Positions 1 through 7,649 of a DNA stretch of 64,000 nt are shown here, piece after piece. Source of the stretch: Streptomyces harbinensis. GTDB lineage: Bacteria; Actinomycetota; Actinomycetes; Streptomycetales; Streptomycetaceae. Under the pieces are notes generated by a model, which made no database searches, was not told where the DNA came from, and saw only the letters and a list, made by a program, of their open reading frames with translations. The stretch spans positions 124,001-188,000 of the forward strand of contig NZ_FPAB01000002.1 in the NCBI RefSeq assembly GCF_900116145.1. Direction: 5' to 3'. Every line of letters starts with the position of its first letter. The first letter of the stretch is position 1. A program made the position numbers and the translations under genes.

Positions 1-2
1 CC

Positions 3-635
3 GAGCGGATGCGGCCCCTGCTGGACGGCATCGAACACGCCGACAGCATCACCATCGACCTGCACAAAACGGCCTGGCAGCCGGCCGCCGCCAGCGCGCT
101 GCTGCTGCGCGACCGGGCCGGCTTCGCCGTCACCACCGGGCTGCGGGTGGCCTACCTCAACCCGGAGGACGACGGCGAAGCCGGCTACGACGGACTGCTC
201 GGCCACTCGCTCCAGACCACCCGGCGGGCCGACGCGCTCAAAGTCGCCGCCACCTTCCTGGCCCTCGGCCGGGAGGGCGTCGGCGCGATGCTCGACGCCT
301 GCCACGACCTCGCCCGGCACGCCGCCCGCGCGGTGAGCGCCCACCCCCGGCTCGACCTCACCACCGAACCCGTGCTGACCACCGTGGTCTTCCGCTACCG
401 GCCCCGCACCACCACCGACCCGGCCGCCGTCGACGCCATCAACGGCGCGCTGCGCCGCCGGCTGCTGCGCGAGGGCAGCGCCCTGATCGGCCGCACCGAG
501 ACGGCCGGCGCCGTACAGCTGAAACTCACCCTGCTCAACCCGCAGGCCAGGGCGAGCGACATCGACGAGATGCTGGCCGCCGTGGACGCGGCCGGAGGGG
601 CCGAAGAGGCCGAGGAGGAACACCACCATGGCTGA
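3..635 (+). CDS. PLP-dependent lysine/diamine decarboxylase (DesA-like), C-terminal part
   Basis: C-terminal portion of a group II pyridoxal-dependent decarboxylase; the N-terminus lies off the left edge. The segment IDLHKTAWQP near its visible start carries the lysine that forms the PLP aldimine in this family, and the following SLQTTRRADALK and TVVFRYRP segments match the C-terminal half of lysine decarboxylases of the desferrioxamine type. Such enzymes make cadaverine (or another diamine) as the first step of hydroxamate siderophore synthesis. It overlaps the following N-hydroxylase gene by 8 bp, so the two are co-translated and probably act in sequence. Substrate (lysine versus ornithine or diaminobutyrate) cannot be told from this fragment. 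The frame is open to base 3 with no start in view. Confidence 0.85.
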   Translation, partial: ERMRPLLDGIEHADSITIDLHKTAWQPAAASALLLRDRAGFAVTTGLRVAYLNPEDDGEAGYDGLLGHSLQTTRRADALKVAATFLALGREGVGAMLDACHDLARHAARAVSAHPRLDLTTEPVLTTVVFRYRPRTTTDPAAVDAINGALRRRLLREGSALIGRTETAGAVQLKLTLLNPQARASDIDEMLAAVDAAGGAEEAEEEHHHG

Positions 636-1956
636 ATCCGAACGGGAGACCGTGCTCGACCTCGCGGCGGTCGGCATCGGCCCCTTCAACCTGTCGCTGT
701 CGGCGCTGGCCGACGGCGTACCCGGCCTCGCGTACGCGGCGTACGACCGGCGCCCCGCGTACGACTGGCACCCGGGGCTGATGTTCGACTGGGCCAAGCT
801 CCAGGTCGGCTTCCTCGCCGACCTGGTCTCCCTCATCCGGCCGACCAGCCGCTGGTCGTTCCTCAACTACCTCGTCGAACACGACCGGATGTACCCCTTC
901 TACATCGCCGAGCGCTTCCACATCCCGCGCCGCGAGTACGCCGACTACTGCGCCTGGGCGGCGGCCCGGATACCCGGGCTGCACTTCGGCACCTCGGTGG
1001 ACGCGGTGGAGTGGGACGCCGGCCGCGACCTGTGGCTCCTGACGGTGCGGGAGGTCGCCACCGGCGCCACCCGGGTGCAGGCCGCCAGGAACATCACCCT
1101 GGGCATCGGCACCGAGCCGGCCCTGCCCGCCCCGCTGAAGGACCTCGCCGGCCACCCCCGGGTCCTGCACTCCGGCGAGCACCTGCACCGGATCGACGCG
1201 CTCGCGGCGGCCGGAGTACGGGACATCACGGTGATCGGCTCCGGCCAGTCCGGCGCCGAGGTCTTCCTGGACCTGATCCGCCGGCAGAAGGAGACCGGCT
1301 GGGCGGTCAGCTGGCTCACCCGCTCCTGGGGCTTCGCGCCGCTCGACTACTCCAAACTGGTGCTGGAGTACACCACCCCCGCCTACATGCGGTACTTCCA
1401 CGGCCTGGACCCGGAGGTGCGCGACCGGCTCATCGCCTCGCAGTGGCAGCTGTACAAGGGCATCGACAGCGAGACGATCGACCTCATCCACGACGAGCTG
1501 TACGACCACCTGCTGGACGGCGACCGGCCGCCGGTCACCCTGCTCCCCGCCACCGCCCTGGCGGCGGCCGAGACCGGCGGCACGGACGGCAGCACGCTCC
1601 GCCTCACCACGCACCACGCCGATACGGGCGAACGCGCCGTCCGCGAGACGTCGGCGATCGTCGCGGCCACCGGCTACACCGCCCGCCGTCCGGACTGTCT
1701 GTCCCCCGTGGACAAACTCATCGCCTGGGACCCCAAGGGCCGTTACGACATCAGCGAGGGCCACCGCGTCACCACCGCCCCCGAGGTGACGGCCGGCCTG
1801 TACGTCCAGAACGCCGAACTCCACACCCACGGGGCAGCCGCCCCCGACCTGGGCATCGGCGCCTACCGGGGCGCACTGATCCTCAACGCGGTCACCGGAA
1901 CGGACCACTTCCCGATCCCCCGCCGCACGGCGTTCCAGACCTTCGGTCCGCGGTAG
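628..1956 (+). CDS. L-lysine/cadaverine N6-monooxygenase (IucD/DesB family)
   Basis: A 442-residue flavin-dependent N-hydroxylating monooxygenase. The FAD-binding GIGPFNLS motif is at residues 16-23, the NADPH-binding GSGQSGAEV motif near residue 204, and the C-terminal substrate/flavin ATGY motif near 347, the normal order for the IucD/PvdA/DesB family. It would hydroxylate a terminal amine using NADPH and oxygen, giving the hydroxylamine later acylated into a hydroxamate. The ATG follows a GAGGAGGAA ribosome-binding site and overlaps the decarboxylase stop. In desferrioxamine loci an acyltransferase (desC) and an NIS synthetase (desD) follow directly. Here they do not: the next gene runs convergently, so any synthetase must be to the left of the window or elsewhere. 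Confidence 0.9.
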   Translation: MAESERETVLDLAAVGIGPFNLSLSALADGVPGLAYAAYDRRPAYDWHPGLMFDWAKLQVGFLADLVSLIRPTSRWSFLNYLVEHDRMYPFYIAERFHIPRREYADYCAWAAARIPGLHFGTSVDAVEWDAGRDLWLLTVREVATGATRVQAARNITLGIGTEPALPAPLKDLAGHPRVLHSGEHLHRIDALAAAGVRDITVIGSGQSGAEVFLDLIRRQKETGWAVSWLTRSWGFAPLDYSKLVLEYTTPAYMRYFHGLDPEVRDRLIASQWQLYKGIDSETIDLIHDELYDHLLDGDRPPVTLLPATALAAAETGGTDGSTLRLTTHHADTGERAVRETSAIVAATGYTARRPDCLSPVDKLIAWDPKGRYDISEGHRVTTAPEVTAGLYVQNAELHTHGAAAPDLGIGAYRGALILNAVTGTDHFPIPRRTAFQTFGPR

Positions 1957-1975
1957 CACTGCGACGACCGAGGGA

Positions 1976-2009
1976 GTCACCGCCGGCCGGGTACGTGGCC
2001 GGCGGTGAC
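1976..2009. terminator. Bidirectional hairpin terminator
   Basis: A perfect 13-bp inverted repeat (GTCACCGCCGGCC, 8-nt loop, then its exact complement) lies between the convergent ends of the monooxygenase gene and the I36-like gene. There is no U-tract, which is usual in high-GC actinobacteria. It should terminate transcripts from both sides. Confidence 0.75.
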
Positions 2010-2028
2010 GTGCGCATGGTGACGGAGG

Positions 2029-2430
2029 CTAGCCGCTCGTGATGACGCGGTAGGAGCTGACCCACTTACCAATCTTCTTGTAGCCGGTCCGATCGATGAC
2101 GATCGCCCCTCCGCTGCAGTTGTAGTTGTCCCACAGCTCCACCCTGGCCGCGCTGCTGGTCCGGGCGGACCGGATGCTGTCGTTCCAGCCGTCGCCGACG
2201 TAGACGCACGTGCCCACCGCCCCGGTGAACCTCTTGTTCGGCCCCTTGAAGTCGGTCTGCGCATAGGCGTAGAAGCCACCGGTCGCCTGCGCGGAGACAT
2301 CGTTGGCGCTCTCGGTGACCGCCGGTGCGAGGGGCTGGGCGGATGTCGGGTTGGCCAGGATGACCGAGCCACTCAGAGCCGCCGCGGCGGCCGTGATGGC
2401 GACAAAACGCTTGCGCATCTGTTTCTTCAC
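2029..2430 (-). CDS. Secreted peptidase inhibitor I36 / beta-gamma-crystallin-like protein
   Basis: A 133-residue exported protein. The N-terminus has a Lys/Arg-rich start, an Ala-rich hydrophobic core and a plausible signal peptidase site near residue 31. The mature part (about 45-133) has the YAQTDFKG, two-cysteine and SVRV/SYRV-type pattern of the I36 inhibitor family (the SmpI-like beta/gamma-crystallin fold); Cys residues near 77 and 104 may form a disulfide. I take the GTG at 2430 as the start; an in-frame ATG four codons later is better spaced from the GGGGAG sequence and could be the true start. Base composition is clearly less GC-rich than its neighbours. The protease it might inhibit is unknown. 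Confidence 0.7.
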   Translation of the reverse strand: MKKQMRKRFVAITAAAAALSGSVILANPTSAQPLAPAVTESANDVSAQATGGFYAYAQTDFKGPNKRFTGAVGTCVYVGDGWNDSIRSARTSSAARVELWDNYNCSGGAIVIDRTGYKKIGKWVSSYRVITSG

Positions 2431-2547
2431 TCCCCTTCGGTGCCGGCCGCGGCTCCCTCCGCTGCCGTACGTCCCGTAGCGTCGCAGTCCATCAGAAACC
2501 CGGGCAACACCTTCGGTCCACCCCGAAACGCCCAGGTCGGGCAGAGG

Positions 2548-3540
2548 TTAGAGTCGACTGTCAGGCGTCCCCTCCAGCAGCGCACGGCCCAGCGGGCTGA
2601 GCGAGTGCTGGCTTGTCGCCCCCTCGCGCCGCGTCAGGACCAGACCCGCCTCGCGCAGCACCCGCAGATGTTCGCTCGCCGACGCGGCCGAGGCACGGAT
2701 GTGACCGGCCAGCTCGGTCGTGCTTCCGCCCGAGGCGGCTGCCTCCAGCACCGCCGCCCTGGTCCGTCCCAGCAGCCGCGACACCCTGCGCAGCTGACCG
2801 ACGTCGGGCGGCGGCGTGGCCCACGCCGTCTCGTGGCGGATGGGGTACACCAGCACCGGCGGCAGCGCCGGATCACGCAGTACCGTGGGCACCCGCCAGC
2901 AGAAGAACGCCGGAACCAGCACCAGGCCCCGGCCGTCCAGGCGCAACTCGCGTCCGAACGGCCCCTGTGCGACGCGCAGCACCGGGGGTTCCCAGGTCAC
3001 CGTCGGATGCAGGGTGCTCAACAGGAGGTCGACCCCGCCCCGTAACAGTACCTGTGCCCGCCATGCCCGGTCGGCTGCCAGTTGCCGCTCCATGACGGGC
3101 ATGAACGGTGCGAGCAGGGCACGGCGGAAAGCCGCGATCCCCTCTCCCAGGCGTCGCATGTCCGCCGCCTCACCACGGGCCAGAGCTCTGACCCAGGGAA
3201 AGTCCCGGCGGGCCGGCGGCAGCTGGGCGAGTTCGGCGCTCAGCCGGGCCCGGCCGGTCTCGCGCACCGCGTTCAGGCCGGCGTCGAAGCCGCCGCTCCG
3301 TGCCTCGGCAGGGGTGAGGAAGTCCGGTGAGTACCCGCGCGCCGGGGCGAGTACCAGCAAGCGGCGCATCGGTCCGGTCAGCCGGGAGGCGGCGAACCGC
3401 CGCCACTGTGCGAACACCTCGGCCCCGTCCTGCCGCTGCAGCTGATGAGCCGCCAGCAAGATCTCCCACAACTCGTCGGATCGCTCGGCCACCCGCACAC
3501 GGCCCGTATCGGACTCACTGAACCTCACCCGCAGTGCCAT
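2548..3540 (-). CDS. ArsR-type winged-helix regulator with N-terminal DUF5937-like domain
   Basis: A 330-residue protein. The C-terminal 90 residues form a winged helix of the ArsR type, with the recognition helix around SASASEHLRVLREAGLV and a wing read as TRREGATSQHSLSPLG. The N-terminal two thirds match the long actinobacterial domain found in front of such HTHs (DUF5937 type), whose ligand is unknown. No metal-binding cysteine motif is visible, so it is unlikely to be a classical metal sensor. The ATG is preceded by GGGGAGGGTGA, a strong ribosome-binding site. It is transcribed alone, with about 450 bp of non-coding sequence upstream, so its target is not obvious from position. Confidence 0.75.
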   Translation of the reverse strand: MALRVRFSESDTGRVRVAERSDELWEILLAAHQLQRQDGAEVFAQWRRFAASRLTGPMRRLLVLAPARGYSPDFLTPAEARSGGFDAGLNAVRETGRARLSAELAQLPPARRDFPWVRALARGEAADMRRLGEGIAAFRRALLAPFMPVMERQLAADRAWRAQVLLRGGVDLLLSTLHPTVTWEPPVLRVAQGPFGRELRLDGRGLVLVPAFFCWRVPTVLRDPALPPVLVYPIRHETAWATPPPDVGQLRRVSRLLGRTRAAVLEAAASGGSTTELAGHIRASAASASEHLRVLREAGLVLTRREGATSQHSLSPLGRALLEGTPDSRL

Positions 3541-3992
3541 TCACCCTCCCCGGAACAGCGGTGTTCACTTGCCTTGATGACGTGGCGCGGCGCCGACAGG
3601 ATGCCGCAGGGCGGGCACCGGTGCGGAAAATGGCGGGGATTGGACGACGGGGGACATCAAGTGAGGGGCGATCCACCCAGGCCGGGGCGAGCGCCGGCGC
3701 CTGTGATGGCACTGACCCCAACGCCCTTGCGCACACGTGGTTTTGACAGCAGCGGACGGCCCTGTAGGTTCCGCTTCACGGTCTTCGCCCCTCCGGGAGG
3801 GTGGGCCGTCGGACAGGTCGAGCCGTGGAGCGAGCATGCGGGGGAAGACGCGGAAGCCGCGGGTTCCGGTGTGCGTGCCGCGGGGCTCGCCGGAGGCGGA
3901 AACGTCTTAGCCCCGGCGACATGATCGCGAAGATCAGCGGTCCACCGGGGCTTGTCACCGTGCATCCTACCCGATGTCCCGCAGGAGGAACA
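3541..3992. other. Long non-coding gap between divergent genes
   Basis: About 450 bp between the ArsR-type gene and the HEPN/Abi-like gene. All open frames here lack ribosome-binding sites and plausible codon use. The only structure I see is an inverted repeat AGCCCCGG (3909-3916) / CCGGGGCT (3945-3952) 40 bp before the rightward start codon. It presumably holds both promoters, but I could not place convincing -35/-10 pairs. Confidence 0.4.
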
Positions 3993-4694
3993 GTGACGCA
4001 CATACCCCCGGCCCCCGCGCCGGGGCCGTGGGTGGAGGAGTGGCTCAGCCCCGCCCGGCACGCCGTCTACCTCGACGCGGCCGGGGGCGACCCGGCGCGG
4101 GCGCTGGCGCTGTACGAGTGGAACACGGCCCTGGCCTGCGCGGTGCTGCGCGATCTGAGTCACTTCGAGATCGCGCTGCGCAATGCCTACGCCCGGGCGC
4201 TGGACGCGACCTGGACCGGTGAGGGGCACTGGCTGGACGACCCGGCCAGCCCGCTGCGGGCCCCGCTGATCCGGGTGCGGAAGGGCGGCCGGGGCCGGGC
4301 GCGGCGGCGGGTGGACATCAATGACAAGACCCGCGGCGCCATCGACGGGGCGCGCCGGCGGTACGGGCGCGCGGCCCCGCCCGGCAAGGTGATCGCCGAG
4401 CTGTCGCTGGGCGTGTGGCGGTATCTGTCCACCTCCGCTCACGAGAAGACGCTGTGGGTGCCCCATCTCCACCGGGCCTTCCCGCCCGCCACCCACCGCG
4501 CGACGGTCGACCGGCATATCGGTGGGCTGCACGAACTGCGCAACCGGGCCGCCCACTGGGAGCCCTTGCTGACGGTGCCCGTCGGCGCGCGGATGCGCGA
4601 CCTGCTGGAGGTCACCGGCCTGCTGGGCCCCGACCTGGCCGCCTACATCGAGCACACCAGCCAGGTCGCCCCCACCCTCGCCCGGCGCCCGTAA
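3993..4694 (+). CDS. Abi-like protein with HEPN-type RNase motif
   Basis: A 233-residue protein resembling the Abi_2/AbiD-like family. The C-terminal helix carries RNRAAHWEP (about residues 180-188), the R-X4-H motif that forms the RNase active site of HEPN domains. The N-terminal half contains LSHFEIALRNAYARAL, another segment typical of the Abi family. In characterised relatives, HEPN proteins cleave RNA during phage infection or stress. The GTG start sits 5 bp after GCAGGAGGAA; upstream in-frame codons have no such site. No antitoxin (for example MNT nucleotidyltransferase) or methylase gene adjoins it, so a defence role is inference. The gene stands alone and ends at a strong bidirectional terminator. 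Confidence 0.7.
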   Translation: MTHIPPAPAPGPWVEEWLSPARHAVYLDAAGGDPARALALYEWNTALACAVLRDLSHFEIALRNAYARALDATWTGEGHWLDDPASPLRAPLIRVRKGGRGRARRRVDINDKTRGAIDGARRRYGRAAPPGKVIAELSLGVWRYLSTSAHEKTLWVPHLHRAFPPATHRATVDRHIGGLHELRNRAAHWEPLLTVPVGARMRDLLEVTGLLGPDLAAYIEHTSQVAPTLARRP

Positions 4695-4728
4695 CCGCGT
4701 CCGGCCGCCGGGCCGGTCCGGGGCCCGC

Positions 4729-4770
4729 ACGGGTGGGGTGGGGCCGGCACCCCGGTCCCACCCCACCCGT
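4729..4770. terminator. Bidirectional hairpin terminator
   Basis: A perfect 14-bp inverted repeat (ACGGGTGGGGTGGG, 14-nt loop, exact complement) lies between the convergent Abi-like and FrnE-like genes. Its position and stem strength make it a terminator for both. Confidence 0.8.
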
Positions 4771-4773
4771 ACC

Positions 4774-5757
4774 TCACTCCTCGTCCTGCCGCATCGCCGC
4801 CGCCAGGCGCAGATGCGGGGCCGCTTCCGCCGGGCGGCCCTGGCGTTCCAGGGTGCGGCCCAGGAGCAGCCGCAGATACGCGTCGTCCGGGGAGTGGGCC
4901 GTCAGGCTCTCCAGTTCCGTCCGCGCCCGCTCCAGCTGCGCCGAGTGGTAGTAGGCCCGCGCCGCCAGGACGCGGACCGACCACTCCGTGCCGTGGTCCG
5001 CCAGCAGCGGGCGCAGCAGCGTCAGGGCGCCCAGCGGGTCGCGCTTGTCGAGCAGGGACTCGGCCAGCCGCAGGCGTTCCACCTCCTCCGGGAGCTCCCG
5101 CTCCGGCGGCGTGTCCGCCGCATCGCGCAGGAACGCGGTCATCGCTTCCGGGGACTGCGCGCCCGCCAGGGCCCGCTTGCCCGCCACCAGGGTGGGGGAG
5201 GAACGGACGCCGATGGCCTTGCCGCGCAGCAGGTCCTCGCGGACCCGGTCGGTGCCCGCGCCGGAGGCGAGCAAGTCGCCGCCGTCCGCGAATCCGGCCG
5301 CGCGGGCCGCTTCCGCCAGCACGTCCGGGTCGCTGATGTCGCGCGCGGTGACGAAGTGGGCCTTCAGGACCTCCTCCACGACCGCGTCCTGCAGCGCCGC
5401 CCCGCCCCGCTCGTGGGCGAGCGCGATCAGCCGGTGGGCCGGTCCGCTGTCCGCGCGCCAGACCGCTCCGAACGGGGTGCCGAGGCCGGCGTCGGCCGCG
5501 ATCCGCGAGACGCGGGTGGCGTTCTCGACGGGGGAGAGGCCGTCGGGCGTGCAGGCGCTCAGCGCCTCGTCCGCCAGCGGGTCGATCTGCCACTCCGCCA
5601 GCGGCTCTGCCTTCCGCGGGGCCATCGGGTCGATGCGGAACGGCCGCCACACCACCTCGACGCGCTCGCCGTCCCAGCCGGCGAGCGCCGCCTCCAGGCG
5701 CCGCTTGCCGATGTACGCCCAGGGACACACCACGTCGGCCCAGATCTCGATTCGCAT
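4774..5757 (-). CDS. FrnE-like DsbA-family protein with C-terminal TPR region
   Basis: A 327-residue protein. Residues 1-215 are a thioredoxin-fold DSBA domain of the FrnE type, starting MRIEIWADVVCPWAYIGKRR; residues 220-327 look like tetratricopeptide helices (ARAYYHSAQLERARTELESL and following). The FrnE consensus at the active site is CPWC; here residues 11-14 read CPWA, so the resolving cysteine is lost and a normal dithiol/disulfide cycle is not possible at this site. It may work as a monothiol, a glutathione-transferase-like isomerase or a chaperone. It is divergent from a TetR regulator, and both starts flank a palindrome, so TetR control is likely. The stop is next to a bidirectional terminator. 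Confidence 0.8.
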   Translation of the reverse strand: MRIEIWADVVCPWAYIGKRRLEAALAGWDGERVEVVWRPFRIDPMAPRKAEPLAEWQIDPLADEALSACTPDGLSPVENATRVSRIAADAGLGTPFGAVWRADSGPAHRLIALAHERGGAALQDAVVEEVLKAHFVTARDISDPDVLAEAARAAGFADGGDLLASGAGTDRVREDLLRGKAIGVRSSPTLVAGKRALAGAQSPEAMTAFLRDAADTPPERELPEEVERLRLAESLLDKRDPLGALTLLRPLLADHGTEWSVRVLAARAYYHSAQLERARTELESLTAHSPDDAYLRLLLGRTLERQGRPAEAAPHLRLAAAMRQDEE

Positions 5758-5770
5758 GCCCGCACCATAA

Positions 5771-5802
5771 ACGACACCTGTTGTGTATGCAACATCTGTC
5801 GT
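5771..5802. promoter_or_regulatory. TetR-type operator in divergent promoter
   Basis: An imperfect palindrome with 13-bp arms, ACGACACCTGTTG and CAACATCTGTCGT, separated by TGTATG; 11 of 13 positions pair. It occupies most of the 57-bp gap between the FrnE-like gene and the TetR gene. A TACAGT at 5802-5807 is 7 bp before the TetR GTG, consistent with a leaderless transcript. Likely the autoregulatory operator shared by both genes. Confidence 0.7.
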
Positions 5803-5814
5803 ACAGTAGGGGCC

Positions 5815-6381
5815 GTGAGCCCACTCAACCCCGACGATCCCCGCGCCCGCCGCACCCGGGAACGGCTGCGCGCCGCCGCGCTCGAACTGGCCGGTGAGCA
5901 CGAGCTGAGCAGCATCACCATGTCCCTGGTCGCCCGGCGGGCCGCGATCAACCGTGCCACCGTCTACGCGCACTACCCGGACCTCGACGCCCTCGTCACC
6001 GACGCCATGGACGACGCCATCGGCGGGCTCTCCCGCGCCGTCGCGCTCTGCCCGCTCCAGGCGCCGCGCGACGCCCCGCCGCAGCCGCTCCTCGATCTCT
6101 TCGCCGAGGTGGAGGCGGGCGCGGTGCTCTACCGGCGGATGCTCTCGGAGAGCGGCAGCGCCCGGTTCGCGCACCGCATGCAGCGCCGGCTGGCCGCCGG
6201 GCTCGCCGAACGCTTCGCGCACGGCCACCGCCCGCCCGCCACCGACGACGTACCGCTCGACCTGCACGCCGGCTATCTCGCCGGCGCGCTCTGTGGGGTG
6301 ATCACCACCTGGATCACGGCGGAGCCCCCGGTACCCGCCGCCGACGCGGCACTCGCCACCTGGCGGCTCCTCCTCGCCTAG
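5815..6381 (+). CDS. TetR family transcriptional regulator
   Basis: A 188-residue regulator. The N-terminal helix-turn-helix spans about residues 14-58, with TMSLVARRAAINRATVYAHY as the turn and recognition helix. The C-terminal helical domain is the usual ligand-binding and dimerisation part, and the ligand is unknown. I chose the GTG at 5815, which directly abuts the operator and a candidate -10 box; there is no Shine-Dalgarno sequence, so translation may be leaderless. It most likely represses itself and the divergent FrnE-like gene. Confidence 0.85.
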   Translation: MSPLNPDDPRARRTRERLRAAALELAGEHELSSITMSLVARRAAINRATVYAHYPDLDALVTDAMDDAIGGLSRAVALCPLQAPRDAPPQPLLDLFAEVEAGAVLYRRMLSESGSARFAHRMQRRLAAGLAERFAHGHRPPATDDVPLDLHAGYLAGALCGVITTWITAEPPVPAADAALATWRLLLA

Positions 6382-6563
6382 GGCCCTGGCCCTGGCCCCG
6401 TACCCGCCCCGAGGCGGCAGCGCGCGTCGATCACGCCGGGCCCCGCGCACCGGGCTCGTATGATCGAACACCCTGCGCGTCATGCCCGGCGCACACCCGG
6501 TCGGTGAGCGCTTCCGGCTCACCGGCGCTTTCCGGCGCGCGGGGTCCGGACGAAGGGAACACC

Positions 6564-7577
6564 GTGGCGGAGAAGACCGGGGCGGACACGCCGACGGTGC
6601 GGAAGGCCCGTCGGCCGGTGATCCGGTGGCCGGGTGAGGACGCCCGGGGCCGGTCGGTCTGGACCCGGGGGCGGGTGCTCGCGGCGTGCGCGGTGCTGAC
6701 GGCCGGCCTGCTGGCGTTCCCCGGCCTCGTGCCCAACACGCCCGGCCGGCTGGGGAGTCTGCTGGAGTCCTTCCTGCCCTGGCTCGGCCTGGTGATCGTG
6801 GTGCTGCTCGGCCTCGCCGCGCTGCGGCGTTCGGCCACCGCTCTGCTCGCGCTGCTGCTGCCGGTGGTCGCCTGGACCGCTCTCTTCGGCGGGCTGGTCC
6901 GGCCGGCCCAGGGCGGTGACGTCGATCTCGTCGTGGTGCAGCACAACGTGAGCGACGAGAACGACGACCCGGCGGGCACCGCCCGCGCCCTGGCCGGAGC
7001 GGAGCCCGATCTCATCGCGCTCCAGGAGCTGTTGCCCTCCGCGCTGCCCGTCTATCAGGAGGAACTGGCCGCGCGGTACCCGTACCACGAGGTCCGGGGC
7101 ACCGTGGGGCTCTGGTCCGTTCACCCGCTCAGCGACACCCGGGCCGTGGACATCAAGCCGCGGGACATCGAGGAGTACTGGAGCCGTGGGATGCGGACCG
7201 TGGTCCACACCCCGCACGGCGAGATCGCGGCGTACGTCGCGCACCTGCCGTCGGTGCGCCTCGGGACCGGCGGGTTCGCGTCCGCCCGGCGCGACGAGAG
7301 CGCCCAACGGCTGGCCCGGGCCATCGCGGCCGAGGAACTGCCCCGGGTGGTCCTGCTGGGCGACCTCAACGGCACCGTCGAGGACCGCGGGCTGGCGCCG
7401 CTGACGGACCGGCTGAACGTGCCGGAGAGCGGCTTCGCCTTCAGCTTTCCCGCGGCCTTCCCGGTGGCCAGGATCGACCAGGTCATGGCCCGGTCCGCGA
7501 CGGTCTCCCGCATCCACACGCTGCCCACCGCCGGCAGCGACCACCTGCCGGTGGTCGCCCACCTGCGGTGGGAGTGA
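6564..7577 (+). CDS. Membrane-anchored endonuclease/exonuclease/phosphatase family protein
   Basis: A 337-residue protein with three N-terminal hydrophobic helices (about residues 35-115) followed by an EEP-fold domain. EEP landmarks are VVQHNV near 127, LIALQEL near 150, LLGDLNGT near 262 and SDHLPVV near the C-terminus, giving the metal- and phosphate-binding Asn, Glu, Asp-x-Asn and Asp-His set. The catalytic domain should lie outside the membrane. The family includes phosphodiesterases and nucleases acting on lipids or nucleic acids; the substrate here is unknown. The GTG start follows GAAGGGA with good spacing, and the upstream in-frame codon lacks a site. Confidence 0.75.
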   Translation: MAEKTGADTPTVRKARRPVIRWPGEDARGRSVWTRGRVLAACAVLTAGLLAFPGLVPNTPGRLGSLLESFLPWLGLVIVVLLGLAALRRSATALLALLLPVVAWTALFGGLVRPAQGGDVDLVVVQHNVSDENDDPAGTARALAGAEPDLIALQELLPSALPVYQEELAARYPYHEVRGTVGLWSVHPLSDTRAVDIKPRDIEEYWSRGMRTVVHTPHGEIAAYVAHLPSVRLGTGGFASARRDESAQRLARAIAAEELPRVVLLGDLNGTVEDRGLAPLTDRLNVPESGFAFSFPAAFPVARIDQVMARSATVSRIHTLPTAGSDHLPVVAHLRWE

Positions 7578-7649
7578 CCGGCACCGGCGCGGATCGGGGC
7601 CGGCCCCGGGACGTCCGCCCCCGGCGCCGCCGGGCGGCCCCCGCCCCGG

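Noticed and set aside
7578..7649. Terminator between the EEP and dioxygenase genes
   Set aside because: Only short GC palindromes such as GGGGCCGGCCCC; no stem comparable to the other terminators listed.
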